Under the pieces are notes generated by a model. The model had not been told where the DNA came from and made no database searches. It was given only the letters and a program-made list of their open reading frames with translations. This document shows positions 23,017-34,000 of a stretch of 64,000 nt of DNA, piece by piece; positions within the stretch are counted from its first letter, which is position 1; each line of letters opens with the position of its first letter. Origin of the DNA: Verpa conica. Its lineage: Eukaryota; Ascomycota; Pezizomycetes; Pezizales; Morchellaceae. Location: the NCBI GenBank assembly GCA_033030425.1, contig JAUFSD010000008.1:62001-126000 (forward strand), written 5' to 3'. A program made the translations under genes and the position numbers.

Positions 23017-23898
23017 ATGCCGCTGCTCAGCTTACCCGACGATATCCTAGTTGGCGTGGCCGAAAACCTTCCAGAAGCAAAATACGTGAGCGCACTCCTC
23101 CGTACGAATCGTCGTCTTTCGTTAGTCTTGGCTCCGTACCTCTACACCCTGGCCGTGCAAGATCCTCCTTTCGTATGGGCAGTAAGCTATGGAAGAAATA
23201 AGTTCATCCATTCATTGCTCAAGAGAAATGTCCCCATCCCCTCAGCCGGACATAGCAGCGTCAGCCTCTTCCACATCGCAATGAAGAGGGGCCATCTATC
23301 AACTGTCAGGCTATTACTGAAGCATGTGGTCGAGTTTTCCGCGCCGGAAGACGATATTGTGTATACCGCGCTTGAGTTCGCTATAAATATCGGGCACGAG
23401 CGGTTTGTCTGGCAGTTACTAGAAAAGAGCGGGAGCATGTACACTACCGGTATGCTTGGGTACAACCTTCTTATTCGGTCGGTGATGGGGAAAGACCAGT
23501 CAATCGTCAGACTGCTATTGGAGAATGGCATTGATATGAATCCGAACCCGTATTGGGATATTGGACCCCCGCTGTTTTCTGCTGTGTATGCATTGCAGGG
23601 AAAGATGGTTGAGTTTCTGCTTAATCATGGTGCTAGTATCCATGCGATGGGCCATCATGGGGAAACAGTACTCCATGTTGCAGCTAAGGAGTCTTATAGG
23701 AATCCGGTGTTGGGGTTGAAACTTATTAGGTTCCTGTTGGGTAGAGGGGCAATCTTGAGCCGTAGAAACCACGCTCAGGAGACTGCGCTGGATTGGGCAA
23801 TGGCATGGGGTCCAGAACCGGATAGTCCTATTTTAGCTATATTGTCTGGGCACAACTCTGATAATGATAGACTGGAAGATTCTCGAAGGCTGATATAA
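23017..23898 (+). CDS. F-box-like / ankyrin-repeat protein, 293 aa, intronless
   Basis: Residues 2-45 form an F-box-like motif (LLSLPDDILVGVAENLP then LRTNRRL), the usual Skp1-docking region of SCF ubiquitin ligases. The rest is about six ankyrin repeats. Examples are SLFHIAMKRGHLSTVRLLLK, ALEFAINIGHERFVWQLLEK, PLFSAVYALQGKMVEFLLNH and TVLHVAAKE, and the last repeat ends around DWAMAWGPE. F-box/ankyrin proteins are abundant in Pezizomycotina and probably recruit substrates for ubiquitination; the partner is unknown. The frame is uninterrupted and the start sits in a good context (CCATAATGCC). Confidence 0.88.
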   Translation: MPLLSLPDDILVGVAENLPEAKYVSALLRTNRRLSLVLAPYLYTLAVQDPPFVWAVSYGRNKFIHSLLKRNVPIPSAGHSSVSLFHIAMKRGHLSTVRLLLKHVVEFSAPEDDIVYTALEFAINIGHERFVWQLLEKSGSMYTTGMLGYNLLIRSVMGKDQSIVRLLLENGIDMNPNPYWDIGPPLFSAVYALQGKMVEFLLNHGASIHAMGHHGETVLHVAAKESYRNPVLGLKLIRFLLGRGAILSRRNHAQETALDWAMAWGPEPDSPILAILSGHNSDNDRLEDSRRLI

Positions 23899-24118
23899 AG
23901 CTAGGATTGTGTATAAAGTATTTGGTGATCCTTGAAGGTTCATTATGAGTTATAGTTAGGAATACCTCCTGAGTAACTATAGCTATCACTTTATAATTTA
24001 AATACTTCTATAGAGTCTAACTACATGATCATCATAACTAAATGCTGGGAGTACGATAAATGATTAATGAGGCTTCTAACTTACCAATAAATGAAGTATC
24101 TACCGTGACGTAGAAAAG
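23899..24118. other. Intergenic spacer
   Basis: Short AT-rich 3' flank of the F-box gene; nothing recognised. Confidence 0.5.
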
Positions 24119-24794
24119 GAAGCAGCAGAAAGAAAGGAGGAGGGAGAAAGATTGAAAAAAGAATCGGAAAAATGAAAGAAAAGATCTAGGCCGCTATGGA
24201 GAACAAGGGGGTCAGGAAAAAGGCTCAGGGCGCTGCAGATGGAACAATAGAATCCAGGTGGAGAATGGCAGGGCCGAGGCCGTGGGCCACGAGTATCAAG
24301 ATAGCAATGTGCGTTTTTAAAAGAACAGAAGACAATTCATTAGAGCGGGCGTATGCCAAACCTACTAGCGCAGGGCTAGGGTTCGTTACTATTAGCGTCA
24401 AGCGTCTAACTAGCAACCGCGGGCGCTTACCGTAACAACAAGAAAGAAAAAGAAACAATTGGGGGGAAACACAAAATGAAACCTGGAACTTCAGAAGGAA
24501 ATTAAAATAGCAAAAGGGATTAGAATAGTAGAGGCGATCACAAAAATAATTAACGAAGAAGCACGACGGAGAGTTTAAAACGAGGTATTCTTACAAAAGG
24601 AAGCAGAGAGGAACCTGGAGGATGAAATCCCACCAGCCAAATATGCCACGAGTGAGGGGCTTGAGGATTTCAGAAGGCTTCAGTACCAGGAAAATTCTAT
24701 GTATATTGCTATTATCGGTGCAGCGGGCGGCGGGAGGTCTTCATTGATCAGCGCTTTCCGTAATTACCGTGTACCAAACTTCTCAACCAGCTAA
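24119..24794 (+). pseudogene. Relic of an IRG-like (immunity-related) GTPase
   Basis: A purine-rich tract first gives a charged coiled-coil fragment (EAAERKEEGERLKKESEK then stop, 24119-24172). From 24579 an open stretch reads NLEDEIPPAKYATSEGLEDF, then IAIIGAAGGGRSSLISAFRN, and stops at 24792. The layout (coiled coil, helical lead-in, then a P-loop followed by L/I-I-x-A-x-R) is that of fungal IRG-type GTPases. The P-loop Lys is Arg, at least two stops interrupt the frame, and the G2-G5 motifs are absent downstream. It is therefore a truncated, non-functional copy. Family assignment rests on the motif pattern only. Confidence 0.6.
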
Positions 24795-25400
24795 ACTAAA
24801 ATGGCGCGAATTAATCTTTTAAAGCACCTTCCCCGGGACCCTCATAATTTTATACCTGTAACGTTCATGAAACCCAGCCACTATTCTCTGGTCACTGGTT
24901 CCGACTCTCATCCCCACTGTACTTAACGCTAGCACAGCATGTTGATGAGGCTGATAATTAACCCACGCCTGCGGAAATTCTCCGATTATGGGTTGTGAGG
25001 CTGGTGACGGACAAGAGGGCAATTTCGAGTGAATAAGGAGACGTATGAGAGAGAAGATAGCTAGATTTTATTTAGTCGGGATTAAAAGCATAACATTCAT
25101 TAACGTTTAGACAATAAAGTATCGTATCTATCTACAGTTGAGTAGTTTATTAAATATAATCCGGAGTAACTACAAAGCCAGTTAAGAGGGCAAGACTAAA
25201 CGGTATCATAAGATTAACTTGTAGTTTCACATAGCCTAGAGGACTAAGGGCATGCTGAAACCGGACTTTTAATGGTCATAAATATCCTGGTCTTGTGAAA
25301 TTTTAGCCAAAAGTTTTTGGTTTGTTGACTACCTAGACCCAAATTATCCTTCAGTACTCCTTCGCTCTTATTGTAGCCCCATCCTAAGTACCCTTGTAAC
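24795..25400. other. Intergenic, nothing recognised
   Basis: 3' side of both the IRG relic (+) and the HNH_2-like gene (-). No sign of remaining GTPase motifs. Confidence 0.5.
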
Positions 25401-26588
25401 CTATCCCTCATTCCTTGCCTGTCCCATAACACCTTTAGCAAACCCTTTTTTAACCCATCTCACAACCTGGATACAGTCCCCTATCCCCTCAACCTCCCGC
25501 TCCCCTACAGACTCCGCAAGACCCGCACTCTGTATCATACTCCACAACATACCGTGAACCGCCAGTACCAACGGATGTGGAAGCGGTAGGTTACCAGGAT
25601 TATTCGTAAAGATCCTAAACTTATCTCCATCCTCTATTGCTCTCAATGGGCCTCCATGAACATGAACTATTTCTTCTGGGTCACTTTCATCCAACTGATC
25701 CTTCGGGTCAGCCTGAGCCCTCGTTGCACAGGTACTCAGCTCCCGCAGGTTACTACGCCAGCGAAAAGAAACGTCGTAGTTGGAGTAGGTCGTGGGGTCG
25801 AAATCGCAGAGGCTCAAGTTTATGGGTGCGAGCTGGAGGAGACCTTGTTCAAAATATTTTTTTAGAGTGGCATCAAGAGCAAGAGAGTTTTGCGAGGAGT
25901 ATATATTTGAGTCGCCTATATTGTTGAAGAGGCTACCACGGAGAATAGTGCCGATGGTGATGTCAAGAAACTCCCAGAAATGAAAGTCTGCGGTGGTTTT
26001 ACCGATAATTATTGACTGGGGGATAATATAAATGTGTTCGAGGGAGAGTTCTTTCAATGTGATTGGACACCGGTAGACTTGACGGTCAAAACATTCCTCA
26101 ATCTGATAGTGTTGGCTATCAAGGTGCCATGGGTCATGGGCCCTATCTGGGGCAGCATCCACGGAGGGGAGCGGGATTATATCTAGTGAGCGTAAGAGCC
26201 CATCGTAGAGCCCCGAGACTTTCGTAGAGGAGGCAGTACCAGGCGATTGTGTAGTACTCCCATCCGAGGGTTGACTACGGCGGCTACCCCATGCACGAAC
26301 GTCAAGAAGCACTGTGGTGAATATGCTGGCGAGCTGTTTAAGTAGTGGAATATCCAGAGACAGAATACGGTCAATAATTGAAGGGGTAGGAGTAGATAAT
26401 GGCACAGAAACTGGCGCTGGCATGTGCTGCAGAACAGCAGCCAGTACAAGGCGTTCATCATGTTCAAGGCCACAGCAAGTGTTCAAATGCACAAGGATCC
26501 GGGAGTATAAGATTGGATCACGGGCATATATAGGTAGAGGTAGAACGGTGTTGGGGGGAGCTGCCGGGATACGAGAGATAAACTCCAT
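25401..26588 (-). CDS. Fungal HNH_2-family protein with degenerate active site, 395 aa, intronless
   Basis: The N-terminal 150 residues are a helical/low-complexity region common to fungal HNH_2 proteins. From residue 160 the fold pattern is recognisable: FDRQVYRCPITL, HIYIIPQS, DFHFWEFLDI, the NSLALD strand, then PHPLVLAVHGMLWSMIQSAG at the C-terminus. In the family the motif normally reads AHIIPFS with a second His after the N-x-x-x-L block. Here the first His position holds Tyr (IYIIPQS) and the later one is lost (TLKKYFE), although Asn of NSLALD remains. Metal-dependent nuclease activity is therefore doubtful. Function of the family in fungi is unknown. Confidence 0.75.
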   Translation of the reverse strand: MEFISRIPAAPPNTVLPLPIYARDPILYSRILVHLNTCCGLEHDERLVLAAVLQHMPAPVSVPLSTPTPSIIDRILSLDIPLLKQLASIFTTVLLDVRAWGSRRSQPSDGSTTQSPGTASSTKVSGLYDGLLRSLDIIPLPSVDAAPDRAHDPWHLDSQHYQIEECFDRQVYRCPITLKELSLEHIYIIPQSIIIGKTTADFHFWEFLDITIGTILRGSLFNNIGDSNIYSSQNSLALDATLKKYFEQGLLQLAPINLSLCDFDPTTYSNYDVSFRWRSNLRELSTCATRAQADPKDQLDESDPEEIVHVHGGPLRAIEDGDKFRIFTNNPGNLPLPHPLVLAVHGMLWSMIQSAGLAESVGEREVEGIGDCIQVVRWVKKGFAKGVMGQARNEG

Positions 26589-27114
26589 GGTGAGTAGTAG
26601 TGCTTCTAATTGCTGCTGGTGATGAGAGACGAGACGTTGGGTTTCAGTGAGCTCCGCTCTTGGCGGTTGGCCTGAAAACAGAGAATATAGATCTTCAAGT
26701 ACGTTTTACTCCACCACAATAGCCTTTCACTTCTTTCGGGGCATTGCTTGTATGTCCCCCTAAATCATAGACCCCTGAGCCTGCTTCGTACCTGTACTGA
26801 AGTGTTTGATAGTATTATTATAAAATCGGCGGGAAGGTCGGGTGATAGCTGGTGATGCACCCCCGAAACCAGGTTCACTTAATTCATTATCCCAGCTTCT
26901 CCTACATACCCTAGAGTACAGAGTTCTCCAGAGATGTTTCTACCATTTTATGAGTAGATCATTAGTGTCATAGTATAGCACGGGGGGGATTAACATCCAA
27001 CATTGCAATATTTACAGAAGAGAGAGAGAGTAGAGAAGAGTGAATTGGGGTAGAGAATAAATTAGGAACAAAACTGATTGAACGATAAACAATAAAATAC
27101 CCAAACAAAACTCT
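26589..27114. other. Intergenic; carries a short dispersed repeat
   Basis: Upstream of the HNH_2-like gene. Near 26839 the block GGGTGATAG..TGATGCACCCCCGA recurs near 30134, so it is a fragment of an uncharacterised dispersed repeat. A GA-rich run lies at 27015-27040. Confidence 0.5.
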
Positions 27115-29530
27115 TCACACCCAAGCACAATACACTCTCATATCTACTCGTTCCACATAATTTACCCATCCCGGGTATAGAGCTCTCGGATAAACCCCTA
27201 TCGTCTGCCCAGACGCCAAAGTCTTTAACCAATCCGCTGATTTTCCATCATGGAGGTCCCAGGTGACAGTATGCGTTGTTGATGCACGCACCGCGGTGAG
27301 ATTACGTTGAATCTCCCGTCTCTCGAGTGCGGTAGAATCTCTGCTCTGGGTGTCAGTATCCTGTGTGATTCCGGCCTCAAACCAGGTCCATGATCCATGG
27401 TATGTTCCAGTAGGTACTTCTTCGGTCGTCCAGCCTATATTGTGTAAGAGATGGAAAGTTAGCCAAAGTTATCAAGGTTTAGTAAAAAAAATTCAACATA
27501 CCCTGGTCGTGTGACCTCATAGTAAAGATAATTTTGCGCACTGGTGAGTCCAGGCGACTCTTGATCGGAAGTTGAATGTAAGGACGTTGCACGTGATGCT
27601 GTGCTATAGCCACAGTTTCCTCCCGGCTGCATTCCGTATATACCCAATACTCTCCGAGGTCCAATATAGAGTTCACAAGATGTAACGGAAGCCTTGTAGC
27701 CTTACACAAGAGGGACCGAACTTGGAGGACATCCTTCGGGGTCAAAAGGGGGTCTTCTAATGTAGTTCGGGTTCCCAAGAATTCCTTCAACGCTGAGAAC
27801 CATGGCTCGTTACTTGCCCATTGTAGTTGACTTATGAGAAGGTTCTTGAGTAGTCTGACACTTGCGCCTTTAGAGATGAGGAAACTCGCCATCACGCCCG
27901 ATTCACTCTCTAGTGCAATCTGTAACGGCGTCTTTCCGGACTCCTTTGATGGCACGTCTAAATTCGTGCCAGGTAGCACCTCAAACACCGCGAGGAGCAC
28001 CTCCATTGATCCGGCTGTTACAGCTATCCGAGCGGTATGAGCTCCGATATCGCTAAGCTCCCGGTTATCATTGACATTCGACTTCAGGATTGATAATAAA
28101 AACTTGACATTGGCAGTTACTCCCTCTGTAGCAGCGCACTCCAGGGCATCGAACATTGTCTGCCCATCATGCGAGACATCCGCGCCGTTCTCCAATAACA
28201 TGCGTAGTACAGTTTCATTCTCCCTTGAAGCAGCTAGGGAAAAAGCTGAGTTCAAATGTCTGCCGCCGCCGCCGTTCTCAAGAAGTACTCGCACAACTCC
28301 GTCTTTTCCCTCGAGCGCAGCTGCGGCAAGTGCAGAGTTCCCGTTCCATCCCATGCGGTGGATATCAGCCCCTTTTTCTAGAAGTACCCGTACTGTGCTC
28401 TCTTGTCCTAGTGCCGATGCGTAGTGTAATGCGTATCCGTAGGTGCCGCCGGGTTGGTTAACCACCGCTCCATACTCTATAAGGGTCCTAACAACCTCCA
28501 CATGTCCTGCACCGCTCGCTATAGAAAGTAGCGAAAGACCTAACTTATTCCGCTTATTGACATCAACCACCTTCCCCGAGCCTAAATAGTCTCGAAGGAC
28601 CTCCAGGAACCCGAAATGGCATATGGCGGGTAATATACTAGGGGGGTTCGCATCTATATTGGCCTTGAAGTCTGGACGCCAGGATGTTCTAGGCTCATAC
28701 TTCTGGTGGGGCTTATTCCCGATGAACATGAGCCAATTGAGAAAAGGTTCTGCTGGGGAATCGGGGGTCCCAAAAAAGTTCCTCAGTTTTTCTTGAACTT
28801 GCCGCGCATCCCCACCATCACCGCAAAGCTGAGTATGGTGCTGCCAATAGTAGACGGAGTATGAGAGGAATGGGTTGTAGCTTGTGGAGCTTGAGGAGGG
28901 GTGTAGAGTAGTAATAAGCATGGAAAGGCATGCGTCTGCAGCTAATGTGTTTGTTTGGGCGGTATCCCAGCCCTTGTTCTCGAGGAACCCGCGTACGGAG
29001 GGGTGAGAAAATCGTATGATGTTGGCTTCACGGTCAATTATCACAAAGCCATGACATGCTCTAAGGATGGTGTCTATGCTGATGTTTGAAGAGCTGGTTT
29101 GGAGACTCGCATTCGATGCTTCGACTACTTCGGCTGGTGATAGTGGGCGTGCAGAGCACATGATCCATTTCATTGCAACCTGTGCTAGGTGCCCGTCATC
29201 TTCTTGGGCTGTGTCTGTCTTCCCCCCAGAGATTTGTTTATATGCACTCTCCAGTGAAGCGGGTGTCCCACTTAAGGGTGGGGCAATCTGGGATTTTGGT
29301 AACTGCGTTGAGGATTGCGGTGAAGGGTTGCTGGAGGTTGACTGTGTAGATGCCGTAGACCCGGTGGTAATTACGGGGTTATTAGATTGAGATGAAGGGA
29401 ATAGAAGGCGGTTGAAGATACCCTTTACCCCCCATCCTGGAGGTACGCTAGGCTCTATGCTGAAAGGTACGCCTTCGGCCTGGACGGGTGGAGCAGCGGG
29501 ACGTTTCCTGAAAGAGAAGGCTGACCACAT
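27115..29530 (-). CDS. NLR-like ankyrin protein lacking its NACHT domain, 782 aa
   Basis: Two exons, 29530-27502 and 27434-27115, joined in phase by a 67-nt intron; the second exon adds 107 codons starting WTTEEVPTGTYHGSWTWFE. Residues 1-95 are low-complexity Pro/Ser. Residues 105-230 resemble the winged-helix segment that follows NACHT in fungal NLRs (VAMKWIMCSARPLSPAEVVE, HGFVIIDREANIIRFSHPSV). About eight ankyrin repeats follow (SLLSIASGAGHVEVVRTLIE, ALHYASALGQESTVRVLLEK and others). The C-terminal domain, with MRSHDQGW and SWTWFEAGI, is a family-specific beta-rich tail. No Walker A or B is present. Either it descends from an NLR by loss of the ATPase or it was always an accessory ankyrin protein; I cannot tell which. 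Confidence 0.82.
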
Positions 29531-31047
29531 TGTAGCAGGCTGATGATTCTGTTTTCTGTAGAATCAGACGAAGTCAAGTTTGTTTACACTGGAAAAGTAA
29601 CCTCGCCGCAGAGATAGAGAGAGGGATCCTTACTCAAGAAACCTCAACGGCGCAGCGGTGAGAATGAGAGCACTGTAGAAGTATCAAACAGACAGTGAGC
29701 TTTAGCTGTTGACAAACTACATGTATGCGTTGTTTGGTGATAAGACACCTTCTAAGACGCCGCCAAGAGGATAATCGTGGTACAGGCCCAGTGGCCAGCT
29801 CTCAGTGAAAAGTATGCAATGGATTCCCGCTCTGGCAAACGAGGCTATCCATAGAAGTTATACCTTGTGAAGGTCTGGGGTAACCAATGAGCGTTCCCGT
29901 GTAGCTCACATGTCCCAGTGTAAGGAAAGCACGAGTGACCGGACATGAAGATTTTCCGGGGGGATTTCTCGTAAGTATTCGTACACGAAAGTAGTGGGTA
30001 GTATGCTATAATGGACAAGTATGAATCATGACACAGAAAACAAGAGAATACATGCATTTTTTGGTCATCTTGCATCAGAGCCTAAACATATCACTAGGTA
30101 CCACGTGACAGCTCACGTGACCTAGATGCAAACCGGGTGATAGTTCATGATGCACCCCCGACAGGAACTTGGGTCTACTTATGAAGAGCGTGGTTCATAT
30201 TCATTGGCTTGTGCCTGTTTTTAGGTCTGCTCCGTCGGTCTTGCTGCAGCCGACAGGTCACATCGTGTTGGGCCAATGGTTGCACCAGCATGGCATCTGT
30301 CAACTGGGCACTGTGTCGATAGTTTTATCGGACGCTGTAGATCCTCCCACTTTGATATTCATCCCAAATAGTAAGCATGACCGAGTGTCACCACACTTAT
30401 TGCGGGGATCGCTTATTCCAACATCGATATGTGGGGAGGAGCTTTTTGAGGTACTGAATACTCGCTGATCTCATCCGAAGGTATCTTTTGTTTTTATCAA
30501 GTGGTTTTATTATTTTGGGTATAAAATCTAGTATGCAGTAAAAACTATGAGCTGTCATCCGAAGGTATCTACCTATTGCTTTACTATATTTTGGAGACAC
30601 CGGCCGATAACTATTCTTTCTACTATTGTTCATTATAACCATTAGAAAGAGCTAAGTACGGCTTTGATATTAGTGCTACAAGCTCAAACTCAATACAAAA
30701 CCCGCCCTGAAGTTATGCAAGTAAACGTTCTATTTTTACTCTGGGTATTACGAATATTAAACGATTTACTAACTAGCTGGCAAGTTCTCGCGTTATACAC
30801 TTAGGTGGGTAGGTTGAACACATTCTGATCTCGCTGCGGTACTTTCCACTATAAAGACTCAAATGAAGACAGAATGAGAATTCAGCTGCTAGAATACATC
30901 CACAAGTCCACCCGTCTCGCTCTCTTTCTTATGTAAATACACGAGTCTTCTGGCTAAGGTACTGTGCATGTCAATCCAACTATTTCAACTAAAAAGTCCC
31001 AAAAATAAAGAATAAAAACAACTTCAGGCAAGTGAAACTAGACGTGA
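29531..31047. other. Gene-free stretch with degenerate duplicate of NLR-locus sequence
   Basis: No intact gene. It holds a second copy of the GATGCACCCCCGA repeat (about 30134) and the relic at 30210-30590 listed separately. The remainder is AT-rich and unassigned. Confidence 0.55.
30210..30590 (+). pseudogene. Degenerate duplicate of the NLR upstream region and hydrolase exon
   Basis: The block GCAGCCGACAGGTCACAT and GGGCCAATGGTTGCACCAG corresponds to TAGCCGACAAGTCACAT and GGGCCAATGGTTGTGCCAG at about 41588-41630. The block TGTGGGGAGGAGCTTTTTG then TACTGAATACTCGC corresponds to the end of NLR exon 2 (ICGEELLEVLNTR) near 42590. Order and strand are conserved, but about 750 bp of intervening sequence is missing and the frame is broken. 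Confidence 0.7.
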
Positions 31048-34000
31048 CTACCTCCCAAAACGACCAAAAAGATTCTTTTTTACAGCACCAGCAGCACCAG
31101 CAGCAGCACTGGCAGCACCACTGGCAGCACCGGTAGCAGCACTGGTAGCAGCACCAGCAGCACCAGCGGCGGCACTAGCGGCAGCACCGGCAGCACCAGC
31201 AGTAGCACTAGCGGCAGCACCAGCAGCACCAGCAGTAGCACTAGCGGCACCGACGGCAGCACCAGCAGCAGCACCAGCAGCTGCACCGGCAGCTTTGAAA
31301 ATACCGGATGAAGCACCCCGTGCGTTACTTGACTCAACTTCAACAATCTCAATCAACTTCATTTGTAGATTCGCAATCGATTTCCCTATTGGTGACCCAT
31401 CCTCCGGAGATAGCAAGGCTGTAATCTTTGAATGTGTTACCTGCTGTCGATTGTCCTTGACAGCCGTATACCAGGCACATGCTCGCTCGATATCCGCTGG
31501 CTTCAAAGGCCGTGCAGCGTCTTTCGATGACTTCTTTCTACCATTGATTTGTTGATTGGAGAGAGCGTGTGTCATGACTATGATAGTATCAACCATACAC
31601 ATGAGAATTAATTCACTCGGAAGTGACTTATCGCATAAGCCTGCCGTATATTTGTCAATATGACACCATGGTTCGCCAATCTTGGATAGTATTAATTTAT
31701 CATCGTTCGGGAAGCGTATGTTGAAAGTTGAAAGGATAGGCTCCATGAGCATCCAGGAAAGTTGGAGCCCTTCTGTGTGTTCATTGCGACCGAATGGAAT
31801 CCTCTTGTCCCCAAATCTAAAGCTATACCAGATCGTGTACGCGCGGACACTCTCTTCAGTAGCAAGACCGATCTTTGGCTTAGTCGATATTCTTTGTGCC
31901 TTGATCTGTGCGATCTGGACCCTGTCGTCATTGAAATAAAAGGCGCTCTCAGAAAGGAGATTCTTTGGTGTTTCAGCAGCTGCTAGGAGTTAGTTAGAGT
32001 CTAGCATGTTATAGGCTGAAAACCCACAGTTTTTAGCATGTACGACACTCGATGGCTTAAAACTTGACATTTTCCCTAGAAGTGACGTGACCTTTTCGGT
32101 GAATAGTTTCTGGATTGTTAACTCGTTGGGCATTGATATCTCGCTGGGAATCTGTGCATCAAGTATGCTTTTGCGAATACTATCTTGTAGCCTATCCTCT
32201 TTCCTGAGGACAACAAATGTTGGGATATCTCCGAAGTTGAGATCAAAGAATTTTTTTTCCGACTCTTCCATTTTCTCCTCTGTGCAATCCTGGAAATACC
32301 TAAACATTCCGGTTCTTAGCTAAGGACACCCTGTATATCCTCCACCTCCCAAATACCAGTTCTGTGCTAGGAACATCTGGGAATAGATAGTTTCCTGATA
32401 AAGGCGTACTTACCACACAGCATGGATTTGGTCCTCTACGTTCTTTGAATCTCTTTGTCTAGCTAAGAAGTTTTCTACATCTTCCTGGCTATCGCTACCG
32501 CCTTCTCCGAAGCCATCAGAAATGTATATGCGTACTTGATCATTTCCAGGGATTGATATTGGCGTATTAATGTTATGTGAAGTTGCCAATCCCGATGACT
32601 ACTAATAGTAAGTATAGGCTAAAACTAGAGAATGGGACCCTACCAATTCTGTTGTCGATGTTGAACCTCCGGTGAAGGCCTGACCAAACATTGAGTTGAT
32701 CATAGCTGATTTACCAGTCCCCGGCCGACCATAAAAAAGGATATTGAAGTGCTGAACAGCTGATGCTTCATTTAAGATGCTATCTATCGTCTGCTGCTCC
32801 CACCATGGTGGGGTGTTTGCGGAGAGTGTACTGTCTCGATCGTGCAGGAAGTTGCGGTAGTATTTCCATTCACACACTTGTAGGCGGAAGGCCGAGCTAA
32901 CGTCAAAGATAAGGTATGCTGATGGGTGCAAAAAAACCTTAGGTTTGAAAATTTTGAAATATGGTGGAGTCGTAAGATATGTAAAGTAATTTCTGGGCTG
33001 GGGAGACATTAAGGATGTAGGTTTATTGAGACGTAGTCCAAAATCCCGACGAATGTGGTGATGACGTATCATGTCATACATCCTCATTGCTATTTCATGA
33101 GGGGTATCAACCACGTTATCTTTGCCAGAGAATAAGATATCGTAAGGATCCATCTCTTTATCCAGAACCATTCCATAGTCGACAGCGGCATGCAATATCC
33201 ACTGTAACGGCCATAAAGCCAACCCCTGGCGGACATCACCGCCTCCAATATCGTGATGGTACCCAAAGAACCAAGCTTCCAAATAGCTATTATCGGGAGA
33301 GCTTGCATCTGATTTCCAGAGATCTGGGTTGAAGAGAGGCCTTGCCTCATTAAGTGCTAGCGCGTGGCGAAAGTGATCAACGATACCCGGTGCGTCCATC
33401 TCGAAGTCGATGTTGGGAATTCCATGGAAATAAAGGTTACGGAGCGGAAGAGGAATTACAGTCTTGACTGTATCGAAAGCTCCAACTAGCCGTACACGGG
33501 GGGATGGATTGCAAAAGGGGCTATGTATATTAGAACGAGAAACCTAAGTATAAAGAAGAGAATACCACTTACGATAATTCACCAGATTTGATAAGCTGAA
33601 GAAGATGTTAGTAGATGATATATAAATTCAATGTAGTCCCTCTTTCGGGCTCTGAATGTATAACCTAAGAATTATACTGGAACTTGGATAGGACTCGTAC
33701 CTTAGCAATAGATTTGACTTTAACTTTTCGGAGAACACTACAATATTTTGCCAGAAGCTCATAAAATCGCTTCTCAAAAACATCTTCCTTGTCCCCCTCC
33801 TTACCCATTTCTTCTGCCTTGATTATACCTACATTCTCCAAGAATGATGCAAGTGCACGAGATATAACTATGAAAGAGGTTAGTTTCAAGTATAGATAAG
33901 GATAGGGCTAACCTTACAGGCCCCACGACTGAAGCCGAATATGAAGATTTCATCATCACTCCCACCCTGTAACTGCTTGCAACAAACCTGCAGTTATCAT

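Noticed and set aside
31080..31352. Leu/Val-rich frame overlapping the Ala/Gly tail
   Set aside because: Frame-shifted reading of the GCN repeat; the Ala/Gly frame belongs to the gene.
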